Shown here: in pieces, positions 8,053-20,437 of the stretch
Layout of the letters: every line of letters begins with the position of its first letter
Position numbering within the stretch: position 1 is the first letter of the stretch
Origin: Streptomyces antioxidans
GTDB lineage: Bacteria > Actinomycetota > Actinomycetes > Streptomycetales > Streptomycetaceae
Assembly (NCBI RefSeq): GCF_000968685.2
Contig: NZ_LAKD02000118.1
Location: 17,999-81,998 of the forward strand
Direction of reading: 5' to 3'
DNA length: 64,000 nt
The notes under the pieces: generated by a model
Databases searched by the model: none
Told to the model about the DNA's origin: nothing
The model's input: the letters and a program-made list of their open reading frames with translations, nothing else
Program-made: the position numbers and the translations under genes

Positions 8053-9666
8053 TCAGGGTCGCTTGGCCAGCAGATCCTCGACCCGGCCCCGGATGTCCTC
8101 GGAGTCCAGGCCGCGGATGGTCAGGGTGGTGCGGCGGCGCAGGACGTCATCCGCCGTCCGGGCCCACTCGTAGTCCCGGGCGTAGACGACCTGCGCCCAG
8201 ATCTCCGGGGCGTCCGGGTGGATCCGCTCCGCGAGCGCCGGGTCGCCGCCGGCCAGCCGGGCGATGTCGAAGGACAGCGAGCCGTAGTGGGTCGCCAGAT
8301 GGCGGGCGGTGTCGGCGGCCATGCGCGGGCCGGGGGTGCCGCCGTCCACCAGCAACCGGTGCTCGACGGCGTGCGGATTGGCCAGGCCCGGCAGCGGCAT
8401 GTGCCGGGGCAGCTGCCTGACCGGCTCCATGTCGTCGGCGAGCGGCCGGCCCGGCAGCTCGGCCAGCTTCTGCATCACGGTGCGGCCGATGTGGCGGAAG
8501 GTGGTCCACTTGCCGCCGGCTATGGAGAGCATCCCGCCCTTGCCCTCGGTGACCACGGTCTCCCGCTTGGCCTTGGCGGTGTCGCCCGGGCCGCCGGGCA
8601 GCACCCGCAGGCCCGCGAAGGAGTAGGTGATCAGATCGCGGGAGAGCTGCTGGTCGCGGATGGAGAAGGCGGCCTCGTCCAGGATCTGGGAGATGTCCGC
8701 CTCGTTGACCGCGACATCGGCCGGGTCGCCCTCGAACTCCTCGTCCGTGGTGCCCAGCAGCAGCATGTCCTCCCAGGGGAGGGCGAAGGTGATGCGGTAC
8801 TTGTCGATCGGGGTGGCCAGCGCCGCGTGCCAGGGGGAGGTGCGCTTGAGGACCAGGTGCGCGCCCTTGGACAGCCGGATCGACGGCGCCGCGCCCGGGT
8901 CCTCCATCCGGCGCAAGTGGTCCACCCAGGGGCCGGTGGCGTTGAGCACCAGACGGGCGCTGACCCCGAACTCGGTGCCGTCGGTGCGGTCCCTGAGCTC
9001 GGCACCGGCGACCCGGCCGTCGTTCTTGCGCAGGCCGAGGACCTCGGCGTGGTTGAGGACGGTGGCACCCGCCTCGACGGCCGCCCGGACCGTCATCAGG
9101 GCCATGCGGCTGTCGTTCATCTGCCCGTCGCCGTAGACCGCGACCGCCTTGAGGCCGTCGGTGCGCAGCTCAGGGACGTCGCGCGCGGCCCGCTCGGCGC
9201 CGATCACATGGCCCACGCCGTCACGGAAGGCGGAGAGTGCCGAGTAGGCGAAGACGCCCGCGCCCAGCTTGGCCGCGCCGTGCGGACCGCCCTTGTAGAC
9301 CGGCAGGTAGAAGGTGAGGGGGTTGGCCAGGTGCGGGGCGACGGTACGGGAGACCGCGCGCCGCTCGAAGTGGTTCTCGGCGACCAGCTTGACCGCCCCC
9401 GTCTGGAGGTAGCGCAGGCCGCCGTGGAGCAGTTTGGAGGAGGCCGAGGAGGTGGCGCCGGCGAAGTCACCGGCGTCCACCATCGCCACCCGCAGTCCGG
9501 ACTGCGCGGCGTGCCAGGCAGTGGTGATGCCCAGGATGCCGCCGCCGATCACCAGGAGGTCATACGTCGCCTTGGAGAGCTGTTCCCGGGTTTCGGCTCG
9601 GCTCGGGTTCGAACCGGCAGCCGGGTGCGTTCCGAGGGAGGACGGAACGCTCTGCAGGGTGGTCAT
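8053..9666 (-). CDS. glpD: glycerol-3-phosphate dehydrogenase, FAD-dependent
   Basis: A 537-residue membrane-associated flavoenzyme that oxidises glycerol-3-phosphate to dihydroxyacetone phosphate and passes electrons to quinone. The N-terminal FAD Rossmann motif is LLVIGGGILGITTAWHAAQSG (about residues 37-57), followed by SSKLLHGGLRYL. The DAO-C domain ends the protein. It is the last gene of the glpF-glpK-glpD (gylCAB) operon; its ATG at 9666 lies 3 bp from the glpK stop. Confidence 0.96.
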   Translation of the reverse strand: MTTLQSVPSSLGTHPAAGSNPSRAETREQLSKATYDLLVIGGGILGITTAWHAAQSGLRVAMVDAGDFAGATSSASSKLLHGGLRYLQTGAVKLVAENHFERRAVSRTVAPHLANPLTFYLPVYKGGPHGAAKLGAGVFAYSALSAFRDGVGHVIGAERAARDVPELRTDGLKAVAVYGDGQMNDSRMALMTVRAAVEAGATVLNHAEVLGLRKNDGRVAGAELRDRTDGTEFGVSARLVLNATGPWVDHLRRMEDPGAAPSIRLSKGAHLVLKRTSPWHAALATPIDKYRITFALPWEDMLLLGTTDEEFEGDPADVAVNEADISQILDEAAFSIRDQQLSRDLITYSFAGLRVLPGGPGDTAKAKRETVVTEGKGGMLSIAGGKWTTFRHIGRTVMQKLAELPGRPLADDMEPVRQLPRHMPLPGLANPHAVEHRLLVDGGTPGPRMAADTARHLATHYGSLSFDIARLAGGDPALAERIHPDAPEIWAQVVYARDYEWARTADDVLRRRTTLTIRGLDSEDIRGRVEDLLAKRP

Positions 9667-9669
9667 TGA

Positions 9670-11217
9670 TTACTCCTCGTCTTCGATCCAGCTCATGGTC
9701 CGCTGCACGGCCTTGAGCCAGTTCTTGTACTCGCGGTCGCGGACGTCCGTGTCCATTCGGGGGGTCCATTCGGCAGCCCGGCGCCAGTTCGAGCGCAGGG
9801 CGTCGGTGTCCGGCCAGAAGCCGACGGCGAGACCGGCGGCGTAGGCGGCGCCGAGGCAGGTGGTCTCGGCGACCATCGGGCGCACCACGGGTGCGTCCAG
9901 GGCGTCCGAGAGGGTCTGCATCAGGAGGTTGTTGGAGGTCATGCCGCCGTCGACCTTGAGCGCGGTGAGCTCGACCCCGGAGTCCTTGGTCATCGCGTCG
10001 ACGATCTCGCGGGTCTGCCAGGCGGTGGCCTCGAGCACGGCGCGGGCGATGTGCGCCTTGGTGACGTAGCGGGTCAGGCCCGCTATCACACCGCGCGCGT
10101 CGGACCGCCAGTACGGGGCGAACAGGCCGGAGAAGGCGGGCACGAAGTACGCGCCGCCGTTGTCCTCGACCGAGCTGGCGAGGGTCTCGATCTCGGCGGC
10201 GCTGTTGATCAGGCCCATCTGGTCCCGCATCCACTGCACCAGCGAACCGGTGACCGCGATGGAGCCCTCCAGGGCGTAGACCGGCTTCTGGTCGCCGATC
10301 CGGTAGCCGACGGTGGTCAGCAGCCCGTTGTAGGAGTTGACCGGCTTCTCGCCGGTGTTCATCAGCAGGAAGGTGCCGGTGCCGTAGGTGGACTTGGCCT
10401 CGCCCTCGGAGTAGCAGGTCTGGCCGAACAGGGCCGCCTGCTGGTCGCCGAGCGCGGAGGCGACCGGCACGCCCGCCAGGACGCCCTCGGCCGTGTGCCC
10501 GTAGACCTCGGCGGAGGAGCGTATCCGCGGCAGCACGGCGGCCGGGATGTCGATCGAGGACAGGATCTTCTCGTCCCAGTCCAGGGTGTGGAGGTTCATC
10601 AGGAGGGTGCGGGAGGCGTTGGTGACGTCGGTGACGTGCACGCCGCCGTTGACCCCGCCGGTCAGGTTCCAGATGACCCAGGAGTCCATGGTGCCGAAGA
10701 GGATGTCGCCCGCTTCGGCCCGCTCGCGCAGCCCCTCGACGTTGTCGAGCAGCCAGCGGATCTTGGGACCGGCGAAGTAGGAGGCCAGCGGGAGGCCGGT
10801 CTCGCGGCGGAAGCGGTCCTGGCCGACGTTGCGGCCGAGCTCGCGACAGAGGGCGTCGGTGCGGGTGTCCTGCCAGACGATGGCGTTGTGCACCGGCTCA
10901 CCGGTCTTGCGGTCCCACAGCAGGGTGGTCTCGCGCTGGTTGGTGATGCCGATCGCCTTGACGTCCTTGGCGGTGATCCCGGCCTTGGCGATGGCGCCGG
11001 CGACGACCTCCTTGACGTTCTCCCAGATCTCGGTGGCGTTGTGCTCCACCCAGCCGGGCTTGGGGAAGATCTGCTCGTGCTCCTTCTGGTCGACCGAGAC
11101 GATCCGGCCGTCGCGGTCGAAGACGATGCAGCGGCTGGAGGTGGTGCCCTGGTCGATGGCCGCGATGAACGGTCCCTGGCCGTGGGACGAGGCGCTGGTG
11201 GTGTGGGTGTCGGTCAT
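9670..11217 (-). CDS. glpK: glycerol kinase
   Basis: A 515-residue FGGY-family kinase phosphorylating glycerol to glycerol-3-phosphate. It has AIDQGTTSSRCIVFDRDGRI near the start, the substrate motif ITNQRETTLLWDRKTG, and the FGGY signature segment with DGGMTSNNLLMQTLSD near residue 415. Length is normal for the family. It sits between glpF and glpD in one leftward transcription unit. Confidence 0.97.
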   Translation of the reverse strand: MTDTHTTSASSHGQGPFIAAIDQGTTSSRCIVFDRDGRIVSVDQKEHEQIFPKPGWVEHNATEIWENVKEVVAGAIAKAGITAKDVKAIGITNQRETTLLWDRKTGEPVHNAIVWQDTRTDALCRELGRNVGQDRFRRETGLPLASYFAGPKIRWLLDNVEGLRERAEAGDILFGTMDSWVIWNLTGGVNGGVHVTDVTNASRTLLMNLHTLDWDEKILSSIDIPAAVLPRIRSSAEVYGHTAEGVLAGVPVASALGDQQAALFGQTCYSEGEAKSTYGTGTFLLMNTGEKPVNSYNGLLTTVGYRIGDQKPVYALEGSIAVTGSLVQWMRDQMGLINSAAEIETLASSVEDNGGAYFVPAFSGLFAPYWRSDARGVIAGLTRYVTKAHIARAVLEATAWQTREIVDAMTKDSGVELTALKVDGGMTSNNLLMQTLSDALDAPVVRPMVAETTCLGAAYAAGLAVGFWPDTDALRSNWRRAAEWTPRMDTDVRDREYKNWLKAVQRTMSWIEDEE

Positions 11218-11250
11218 GATCTGCTGCTCTCCTGCGGGTGGTGGGGTGGA

Positions 11251-12045
11251 CTAGGCGAAGGCGATCTCGTAGATCCCGCCCGCGATGGCACCGCCGATGA
11301 GCGGGCCGGCGACGGGGATCCAGGCATAGCCCCAGTCCGAGCCGCCCTTGTTGGGCAGCGGCAGGAGGGCGTGGGCGATCCGGGGACCGAGGTCACGCGC
11401 CGGGTTGATGGCGTAACCGGTCGGGCCGCCGAGCGAGAGACCGATGCCGACCACCACAAAGGCGGTGATCATGATGCCGATGACGCCCAGGCCCTTGCCG
11501 TCGCCGTTGAGCCCCTGGGTGAGGATGGCGAGCACCAGCACGGTCGTGGCGACGATCTCGGTGGCCAGGTTCTGCGCGGTGTTCCGGATCTCGGGGCCGG
11601 TGGAGAAGATGCCGAGCACCGGACCTGCGCCGGTGGCCTGCTGCTTGTCCGCCGCCACCGTGTCCTGGGCGCCCGGGCCGCCGACGATCTCACGATCGGT
11701 GAGATGGGCGTGGAAGTGGCCGAGGTAGGCGACCCACACCAGCGACGCGCCGATCACGGCGCCGAGCATCTGGCCGAGGATGTAGACGGGCACATCGTTC
11801 CACTCGGTGCCGCCCTCGATGGCCAGGCCGAGCGTCACCGCCGGGTTCAGATGGGCACCCGAGAGCGGTGCCGAGATATACGCGCCGGTGAGCACGGCGA
11901 AGCCCCACCCGAGGGTGATGGCGACCCATCCGGCCGCGAACGCCTTGGATTGCTTCAAGACAACGCCGGCGACGACACCGCAGCCGAGCAGAATGAGAAC
12001 GGCGGTACCGATGGTCTCGCCGATGAAGATGTCGGAGCTGGACAC
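11251..12045 (-). CDS. glpF: glycerol uptake facilitator (aquaglyceroporin)
   Basis: A 264-residue MIP-family channel for glycerol diffusion. Both pore motifs are present: SGAHLNPAVTLG and GYAINPARDLG, the Asp after the second NPAR being typical of glycerol rather than water channels. Six membrane segments can be read. It is the first gene of the operon, equivalent to gylC of Streptomyces coelicolor, and is preceded by a GylR-type operator. Confidence 0.95.
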   Translation of the reverse strand: MSSSDIFIGETIGTAVLILLGCGVVAGVVLKQSKAFAAGWVAITLGWGFAVLTGAYISAPLSGAHLNPAVTLGLAIEGGTEWNDVPVYILGQMLGAVIGASLVWVAYLGHFHAHLTDREIVGGPGAQDTVAADKQQATGAGPVLGIFSTGPEIRNTAQNLATEIVATTVLVLAILTQGLNGDGKGLGVIGIMITAFVVVGIGLSLGGPTGYAINPARDLGPRIAHALLPLPNKGGSDWGYAWIPVAGPLIGGAIAGGIYEIAFA

Positions 12046-12158
12046 CCGCGACTCCTTTGTCCTTCGTCCAGGGGAAGGCGAACCCCCGGGTCTCTCCGGT
12101 GGTCCGCGCCCTCGTGGGAGGGCGTTGGTCGGCCCGCGGCGAGTCCACCATAGCGAAA

Positions 12159-12181
12159 ATTGTCGTCAGGTGTTCGACAAT
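12159..12181 (-). promoter_or_regulatory. candidate GylR operator in the glpF promoter
   Basis: Inverted repeat ATTGTCG-N9-CGACAAT. Its right part, GTTCGACAATGC (12172-12183), recurs at 13105-13116 upstream of gylR. A TATGGT -10-like box (minus strand, about 12148-12153) lies just downstream of it in the direction of glpF. Shared sequence at both IclR-type promoters makes it the likely operator. Confidence 0.5.
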
Positions 12182-12320
12182 GCCGACCGATGAACGGCAG
12201 TTTTCTTCACGCCGAAGACCCCGTCAAGGGTCGTGTGAAGGAAAAATCGCTGGTATGTGAAACCGTGATGCAGCAGGTCATGCGGGGATATGGGAGCAGA
12301 TCCCCATGCGTTGGCGCGAT

Positions 12321-13085
12321 TCAGAAACGCAGGGCGCCCAGGTCCCTGGAGACGGCCCGCGCGCAATCCCTCACGGCGGCCACGAGCTCCGAGCGCAGCT
12401 CCCCGCTCTCGCACACCCGCTCGACCGCGCCCGTGATCCCCACCGCGCCCACGGGGAGCCGCCGCCGGTCGTGGATGGGCGCCGCGACCGATGCCACGCC
12501 CTCCCAGGTCTCCTCCACGTCGCAGCCCCAGCCGCGCGCCCGGGTCAGGTCCAGCACCCCCTCGAACTCGCGCTCCCCGGTGACCGTGCGGGGCGTGAAC
12601 GCCTTACGGTCGCCGTCGGTCACCTCGCTGTGCGCGACCGGGTCGTAGGCGGAGAGCACCTTGCCCAGGGCCGTGGAGTGCAGCGGGTGCATCGCGCCGA
12701 CCTCCAGCACCTGGCGGCTGTCGTCCGGCCGGAAGACATGGTGGACGATCAGCACGCCCTGCTGGTGCAGCACGCCCAGGTAGACGCTCTCGCCGCTGGA
12801 GCGGGCCAGGTCGTCGGTCCACACCAGGGCCCGGGCGCGCAGCTCGTGGACGTCCAGATAGCTGTTGCCCAGGCGCAGCAGCTCCGCGCCGAGCTGATAG
12901 CGCCCCGAGGCCTCGTCCTGCTCGACGAAGCCCTCCTGCTGGAGGGTGCGCAATATGCCGTGCGCCGTGCCCTTGGCCAGTCCCAGGGTGGAGGCGATGT
13001 CGGACAGTCCCAGACGTCGCTCACCACCGGCGAGCAGGCGTAGCATCGCGGCGGCGCGCTCCAGCGACTGGATGTTCCGGGCCAT
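12321..13085 (-). CDS. gylR: IclR-family regulator of glycerol operon
   Basis: A 254-residue IclR-type regulator. The winged helix (residues 5-65) reads SLERAAAMLRLLAGGERRLGL and then DIASTLGLAKGTAHGILRTL; the C-terminal IclR effector domain follows, with HPLHSTALGKVLSA. Its place directly upstream of and co-directional with glpF-glpK-glpD matches gylR, the glycerol-inducible repressor of S. coelicolor. AGGAGG precedes the ATG at 13085; the frame stays open for more than 3 kb further upstream, opposite metH, but that part is not coding. Confidence 0.93.
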   Translation of the reverse strand: MARNIQSLERAAAMLRLLAGGERRLGLSDIASTLGLAKGTAHGILRTLQQEGFVEQDEASGRYQLGAELLRLGNSYLDVHELRARALVWTDDLARSSGESVYLGVLHQQGVLIVHHVFRPDDSRQVLEVGAMHPLHSTALGKVLSAYDPVAHSEVTDGDRKAFTPRTVTGEREFEGVLDLTRARGWGCDVEETWEGVASVAAPIHDRRRLPVGAVGITGAVERVCESGELRSELVAAVRDCARAVSRDLGALRF

Positions 13086-13104
13086 CGCCAACCTCCTGAC
13101 TGCG

Positions 13105-13121
13105 GTTCGACAATGCTGAAC
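13105..13121 (-). promoter_or_regulatory. candidate autoregulatory GylR operator
   Basis: GTTCGACAATGCTGAAC, with GTTC/GAAC outer arms, 20 bp upstream of the gylR start. It shares 12 consecutive bases (GTTCGACAATGC) with the element in the glpF promoter. Confidence 0.45.
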
Positions 13122-13322
13122 ACTATCGGTCCATGTCGACTGCTGGTACCTGGCAGCTATGTGTCGGCGGTCGATGGATTCGCCGCGACCCGATCGGCCG
13201 TGCCCATCCCGGCTGATGGACCGACCATCGTGAAATGACCACTGGCAGCTACCCTGGCGTGGTGCGCCGTCCCCGGGGGAGGGCGCAAAGCCGACAGCCG
13301 TCGCACCCCAGGGAGCACATCC

Positions 13323-16826
<3,504 letters not shown>

Positions 16827-16909
16827 CCGTCGGGCGGCCGTTCGTGAGCGCCTTACGGTCGCCACGAGGCGCATCGGCGCGGCGCGACGTAGACTGGTCG
16901 ATCCGGTAG

Positions 16910-16948
16910 AGGCCGGTCGCCTTCCCACCAGCGGAAGGGGGCCGGCCT
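16910..16948 (+). promoter_or_regulatory. hairpin in the leader of the HAD phosphatase gene
   Basis: AGGCCGG...CCTTCC pairs with GGAAGG...CCGGCCT to give a long interrupted stem 18 bp before the GGAGG ribosome site. A TAGACT -10-like box lies at 16890-16895. Role unknown; there is no U-tract, so an mRNA-leader structure is likelier than a metH terminator. Confidence 0.4.
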
Positions 16949-16975
16949 TCGTGCCCCTTATCCGGAGGTGTTTGG

Positions 16976-17677
16976 ATGACCAGCAGCATCCCCGCCGTCG
17001 ACACTCGTACGGCCGAAGGCTCGGCTCTGCAAGGCGTTCTGCTCGACATGGACGGCACCCTGGTCGACACCGAGGGCATCTGGTGGGACGCGGAGGTCTC
17101 CATCTTCGCCGAACTCGGGCACGCGCTCGCCGAGGAGTACCGCCAGGTCGTGGTGGGCGGTCCGATGTCGCGCAGCGCCCAGTTCCTGATCGAGGCCACC
17201 GGCGCCGAGATCGCCCTCGCCGAGCTCACCGGCCTGCTCAACAGCCGCTTCACCGAGCTGATCGACGGCACCGTGCCGCTGCTGCCCGGCGCCCGCCGGC
17301 TGCTCACCGAGCTGGCCGCGCACTCCATCCCCACCGCCCTGGTCTCCGCCTCCCACCGGCGGGTGATGGACCGCGTGCTGCGCTCGCTCGGCCCTGAGCA
17401 CTTCGCCCTGACGGTCGCGGGTGACGATGTCGAGCGGACCAAGCCGCATCCGGACCCCTATCTGCTCGCCGCGGCCGGGCTGGCCGCCGAGCCGGGGCGG
17501 TGCGTGGTCATCGAGGACACCGACACGGGCGTACGGGCCGCGGAGGCGGCCGGGTGCCGGGTGATCGCGGTGCCGTCCGTGGTGTCGATCGAGCCCGCGG
17601 CGGGGCGTACGGTCATCGGTTCGCTCGAAGAAGTCGATCTCGATTTCCTGCGCACTCTGGTCACGACGGTGCACTGA
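16976..17677 (+). CDS. HAD-superfamily phosphatase, subfamily IA
   Basis: A 233-residue haloacid-dehalogenase-like hydrolase of the beta-phosphoglucomutase/phosphoglycolate-phosphatase branch. Motif I is DMDGTLVDTE (residues 24-33), the Lys motif is KPHPDPYL, and motif III is VIEDTDTGVRAAEAAG. A helical cap lies between motifs I and II. Excellent ribosome site GGAGG. The substrate cannot be predicted from sequence. Confidence 0.9.
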   Translation: MTSSIPAVDTRTAEGSALQGVLLDMDGTLVDTEGIWWDAEVSIFAELGHALAEEYRQVVVGGPMSRSAQFLIEATGAEIALAELTGLLNSRFTELIDGTVPLLPGARRLLTELAAHSIPTALVSASHRRVMDRVLRSLGPEHFALTVAGDDVERTKPHPDPYLLAAAGLAAEPGRCVVIEDTDTGVRAAEAAGCRVIAVPSVVSIEPAAGRTVIGSLEEVDLDFLRTLVTTVH

Positions 17678-18015
17678 TCACGCACCGAGCGCATTTCTGT
17701 AAATTGCAGAATGAATAGCTCGGGCGTACTTTTCACGTTCTGTTGGCGACAACAGAGCGTGATGTTTATCACTGTATTATCCCGTAGACGGATGCGATGC
17801 CCGGCTGTCGCGCGTCCCGTCTGGTGTGATTTGGGCATGCCCTTGTGTCCGGATTGGTGGCATGGGGTACGAATCGTGGTCACATCCGGATATCGGTCAA
17901 TGATCGCTCGTTATCGGTGCGTGATATCGCCTCAACTTCGTTGTGTCTGAGCATTACTGGCACCGCGGACTAATCTCGTCGCGAGTGTTGATCGATGGCA
18001 GGGAGACTCCCGACA
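17678..18015. other. 338-bp intergenic region, AT-richer than its surroundings
   Basis: No gene seen. It holds an imperfect 11-bp stem (ACGTTCTGTTG at 17735-17745 with CAACAGAGCGT at 17750-17760) that may end the HAD transcript, a dyad TTCTG-N7-CAGAA at 17695-17711, and several TATCG words near 17890-17930. A TAATCT -10-like box near 17970 could serve the lipoprotein gene downstream. Confidence 0.4.
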
Positions 18016-19614
18016 ATGACGCGCAAGTCGCTGGTGCTGCCGACCGTGGCCGGCCTCCTGATCTCCACGCTCGCCGCGTGCGGGGGTGCCGACGGCTCGG
18101 GCTCGGACGGCAATACGCTCGTCCTGGGCAGCACGGACCGCATAGAGGCGTCCAAGGTGGCGCCCGCGCCGCTGGACCCCGCCCTGGCCTACGACTTCGC
18201 GTCCTGGAGCGTGCTGCACAACACCTTCCAGACGCTGATGCGGCTGCCCCGCTCGGGAACCGAGCCGATACCCGACGCGGCAGAGAAATGCGGCTTCCAG
18301 GACAGACAGAGCGAGCAGTACCGCTGCACCCTGCGCAACGGGCTGAAGTTCTCCAACGGCCACGACCTCACCTCGAAGGACGTCAAGTTCTCCCTCGAGC
18401 GAGTGCTGCGCATCGACGACCCCAACGGCACCAAGTCGCTGCTGTCCAACGTGGACAAGATCGAGACCCCCAGTGACCGCGAGATCGTCATCCACCTCTC
18501 GCAGCCGGACGCGACGTTCCCGTCCAAGCTCACCACCCCGGCCGCCGCGATCCTGGACAGCGAGGAGTACAAGCCGGACGCGCTGCGCAACGGCTTCGAG
18601 ACCACCGGGTCGGGCCCGTACAGCGCCAAGACCGAGGTGCGCGACAACCGCCTGGTCAAGGTCGTCTTCACCAAGAACTCGCACTACAAGGGCGCTGCGG
18701 AGCCGAAGAGCGACAAGGTGGAGATGCGGTTCTACGACTCCGCCCCTGCCATGGAGCAGGCGCTCGTCAAGGGCGATATCGACGTGGTCCACCGCGGCTT
18801 CTCGCCGGAGCAGATCGACAAGCTCAAGAAGGGCGACGTCAAGGGCGTCCGCCTCTTCGAGTCCTCCGGCCAGGGCATCCGCTATCTGGTGTTCAACACC
18901 TCCGACCCGGTGGTGAAGAACAAGGCGGTCCGGCAGGCCATCGCCCATCTCGTGGACCGCCAGGCGCTGGTGCGCGATGTGTACAGGCGGACCGCCGAGC
19001 CCCTTTACTCGATGATCCCCACCAGCATCTCCTCGCACATCAACTCGTTCCACAACGAGTACGGCGACCCGGACCTCGAAGAGGCCAAGCGCGCGCTGCG
19101 GGACGCCGGTATCAGCACCCCGGTGAAGCTGAAGCTGGCCTACACCACCGACCACTACGGCCCGGAGACGGCCGGGGAGTTCAAGGAGCTGAGCAAGCAG
19201 CTCAACGCCAGCGGACTGTTCTCCGTCACGACCAAGGGCTACCCGTGGCGGGACTTCCGCCCCGCGCTCATCAAGCGCCAGTTCTCCGTCTCCGGGATGG
19301 GCTGGCTGCCCGACTTCCCGGACCCCGACAGCTACATCGCGCCCTTCCTCACCAAGGACAACTTCCTCAACTCGCCCTACCACAACGACACCATCCAGGA
19401 CGAGCTGATCCCCAAGACCCGGCAGGAGGCCCAGCGCAGCCTCGCCGACAAGGACTACCAGTCGATCCAGAACGCCATCGCCAGCGATGTGCCCTACCTT
19501 CCGCTGTGGCAGGGCAATACGTACGTGGCCGCCCGCGGGAACGTGATCGGCGCCGAGTACGCCTTCGACTCCTCGACCATGCTCCAGCTGTGGGAGCTCG
19601 GCAAGGGCGACTGA
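18016..19614 (+). CDS. ABC transporter substrate-binding lipoprotein (family 5)
   Basis: A 532-residue peptide-type solute-binding protein with a lipobox (LISTLAAC-GG), exported and lipid-anchored. The family-5 signature region is present (RNGLKFSNGHDLTSKDVKFSL). The ATG at 18016 follows GGGAGA; an in-frame ATG 21 bp upstream has no such site. No permease or ATPase gene is adjacent, so it is an orphan binding protein that must use components encoded elsewhere. A damaged copy lies immediately downstream. Confidence 0.9.
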   Translation: MTRKSLVLPTVAGLLISTLAACGGADGSGSDGNTLVLGSTDRIEASKVAPAPLDPALAYDFASWSVLHNTFQTLMRLPRSGTEPIPDAAEKCGFQDRQSEQYRCTLRNGLKFSNGHDLTSKDVKFSLERVLRIDDPNGTKSLLSNVDKIETPSDREIVIHLSQPDATFPSKLTTPAAAILDSEEYKPDALRNGFETTGSGPYSAKTEVRDNRLVKVVFTKNSHYKGAAEPKSDKVEMRFYDSAPAMEQALVKGDIDVVHRGFSPEQIDKLKKGDVKGVRLFESSGQGIRYLVFNTSDPVVKNKAVRQAIAHLVDRQALVRDVYRRTAEPLYSMIPTSISSHINSFHNEYGDPDLEEAKRALRDAGISTPVKLKLAYTTDHYGPETAGEFKELSKQLNASGLFSVTTKGYPWRDFRPALIKRQFSVSGMGWLPDFPDPDSYIAPFLTKDNFLNSPYHNDTIQDELIPKTRQEAQRSLADKDYQSIQNAIASDVPYLPLWQGNTYVAARGNVIGAEYAFDSSTMLQLWELGKGD

Positions 19615-19671
19615 GGACCACTCACGGGGGACCACTCACGGGGGACCACTCACGGGGGACCACTTACGGGG
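19615..19671 (+). repeat. four tandem copies of a 14-bp repeat
   Basis: GGACCACTCACGGG occurs four times in perfect 14-bp register, the last copy with one change (CACTTACGGG). It begins immediately after the TGA of the binding-protein gene and ends about 36 bp before the damaged copy. Confidence 0.9.
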
Positions 19672-19707
19672 GTTGGACGGCCAGACATCGAGTGTGTGAG
19701 GAACAAC

Positions 19708-20359
19708 CGTTGAGGAAACGTGAACAGTGGCTGGCAGCTCCCCTCGGCGCGGGACTGGCCGCCGCCCTGCTCACCGGCTGCGGCAGTGAGGACGGGGCGC
19801 GGCGGGCTCCGGCGAGCACGTGGTCATGGGGATGTCGGACGAGGTGCTGGCCACCGACCCGGCGTCCGGCCACGACCCGGGCTCCTGGCTGCTCTTCAAC
19901 GACGTCTTCCAGTCGCTGCTGAGCTTCCCCAAGGGCAGCACCACACCGCGGCCGGAGGCGGCGGAGAGGTGCTCCTTCAAGGACGGCACCAGCAGGGTCT
20001 ACTCCTGCACCCTGAGGGACGGCCTGGCCTTCTCCAAGGGCTGGGTGCCCGACTACCCGGACCCGGACAACTTCGTCGCGCCGTTCTTCGGCGCCGGGAA
20101 CGTCCTGTCCAACCACTACACCTCGCCGCGGCTGACCGCGCAGCTCATCCCCGCCACCGCCGAGCAGCCCAGCCGTGAGGCCGCGGTGGGGGACTTCCAG
20201 CGGATCCAGGACATCATCGCCGACCAGGTGCCGATGCTCCCGCTGTGGCAGGGCAAGCAGTACGCGGTGGCCCAGGACGACATCACCGGGCTGCAGTGGA
20301 CCCTGGACTCCTCGACGGTCTTCCGCTTGTGGGAGATCGGCAAGACGAGCGGCGGCTGA
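19708..20359 (+). pseudogene. decayed copy of the upstream binding-protein gene
   Basis: A lipoprotein signal sequence (MRKREQWL... ALLTGC-GSEDG) starts at a TTG at 19708, but the rest of the protein continues in a different frame from about 19815 (EHVVMGMSDEVLATDP), so a frameshift separates them. The body aligns with the intact neighbour from its N-terminal SWxxxNxxFQ region to TLRDGLAFSKG, then jumps straight to WVPDYPDPDNFVAPF, which in the neighbour lies about 310 residues later; it finishes with LPLWQGKQYAVAQ and LWEIGK. Frameshift plus large in-frame deletion indicate a duplicated gene in decay. Confidence 0.85.
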
Positions 20360-20437
20360 CGGGCCGACGGGGCTGACGGGACTGACGGACGACCGGCTGA
20401 TGGCCCGGTCGCCCCGCCCGAGCCGCCCCGGTGACGC

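Noticed and set aside
9604..9620. T-loop-like GGTTCGAACC
   Set aside because: It lies in the coding start of glpD and has no tRNA-like stems around it.
13086..13322. Cobalamin riboswitch upstream of metH
   Set aside because: A CCACTG-like word is present but the conserved B12-box and multi-stem core are not.
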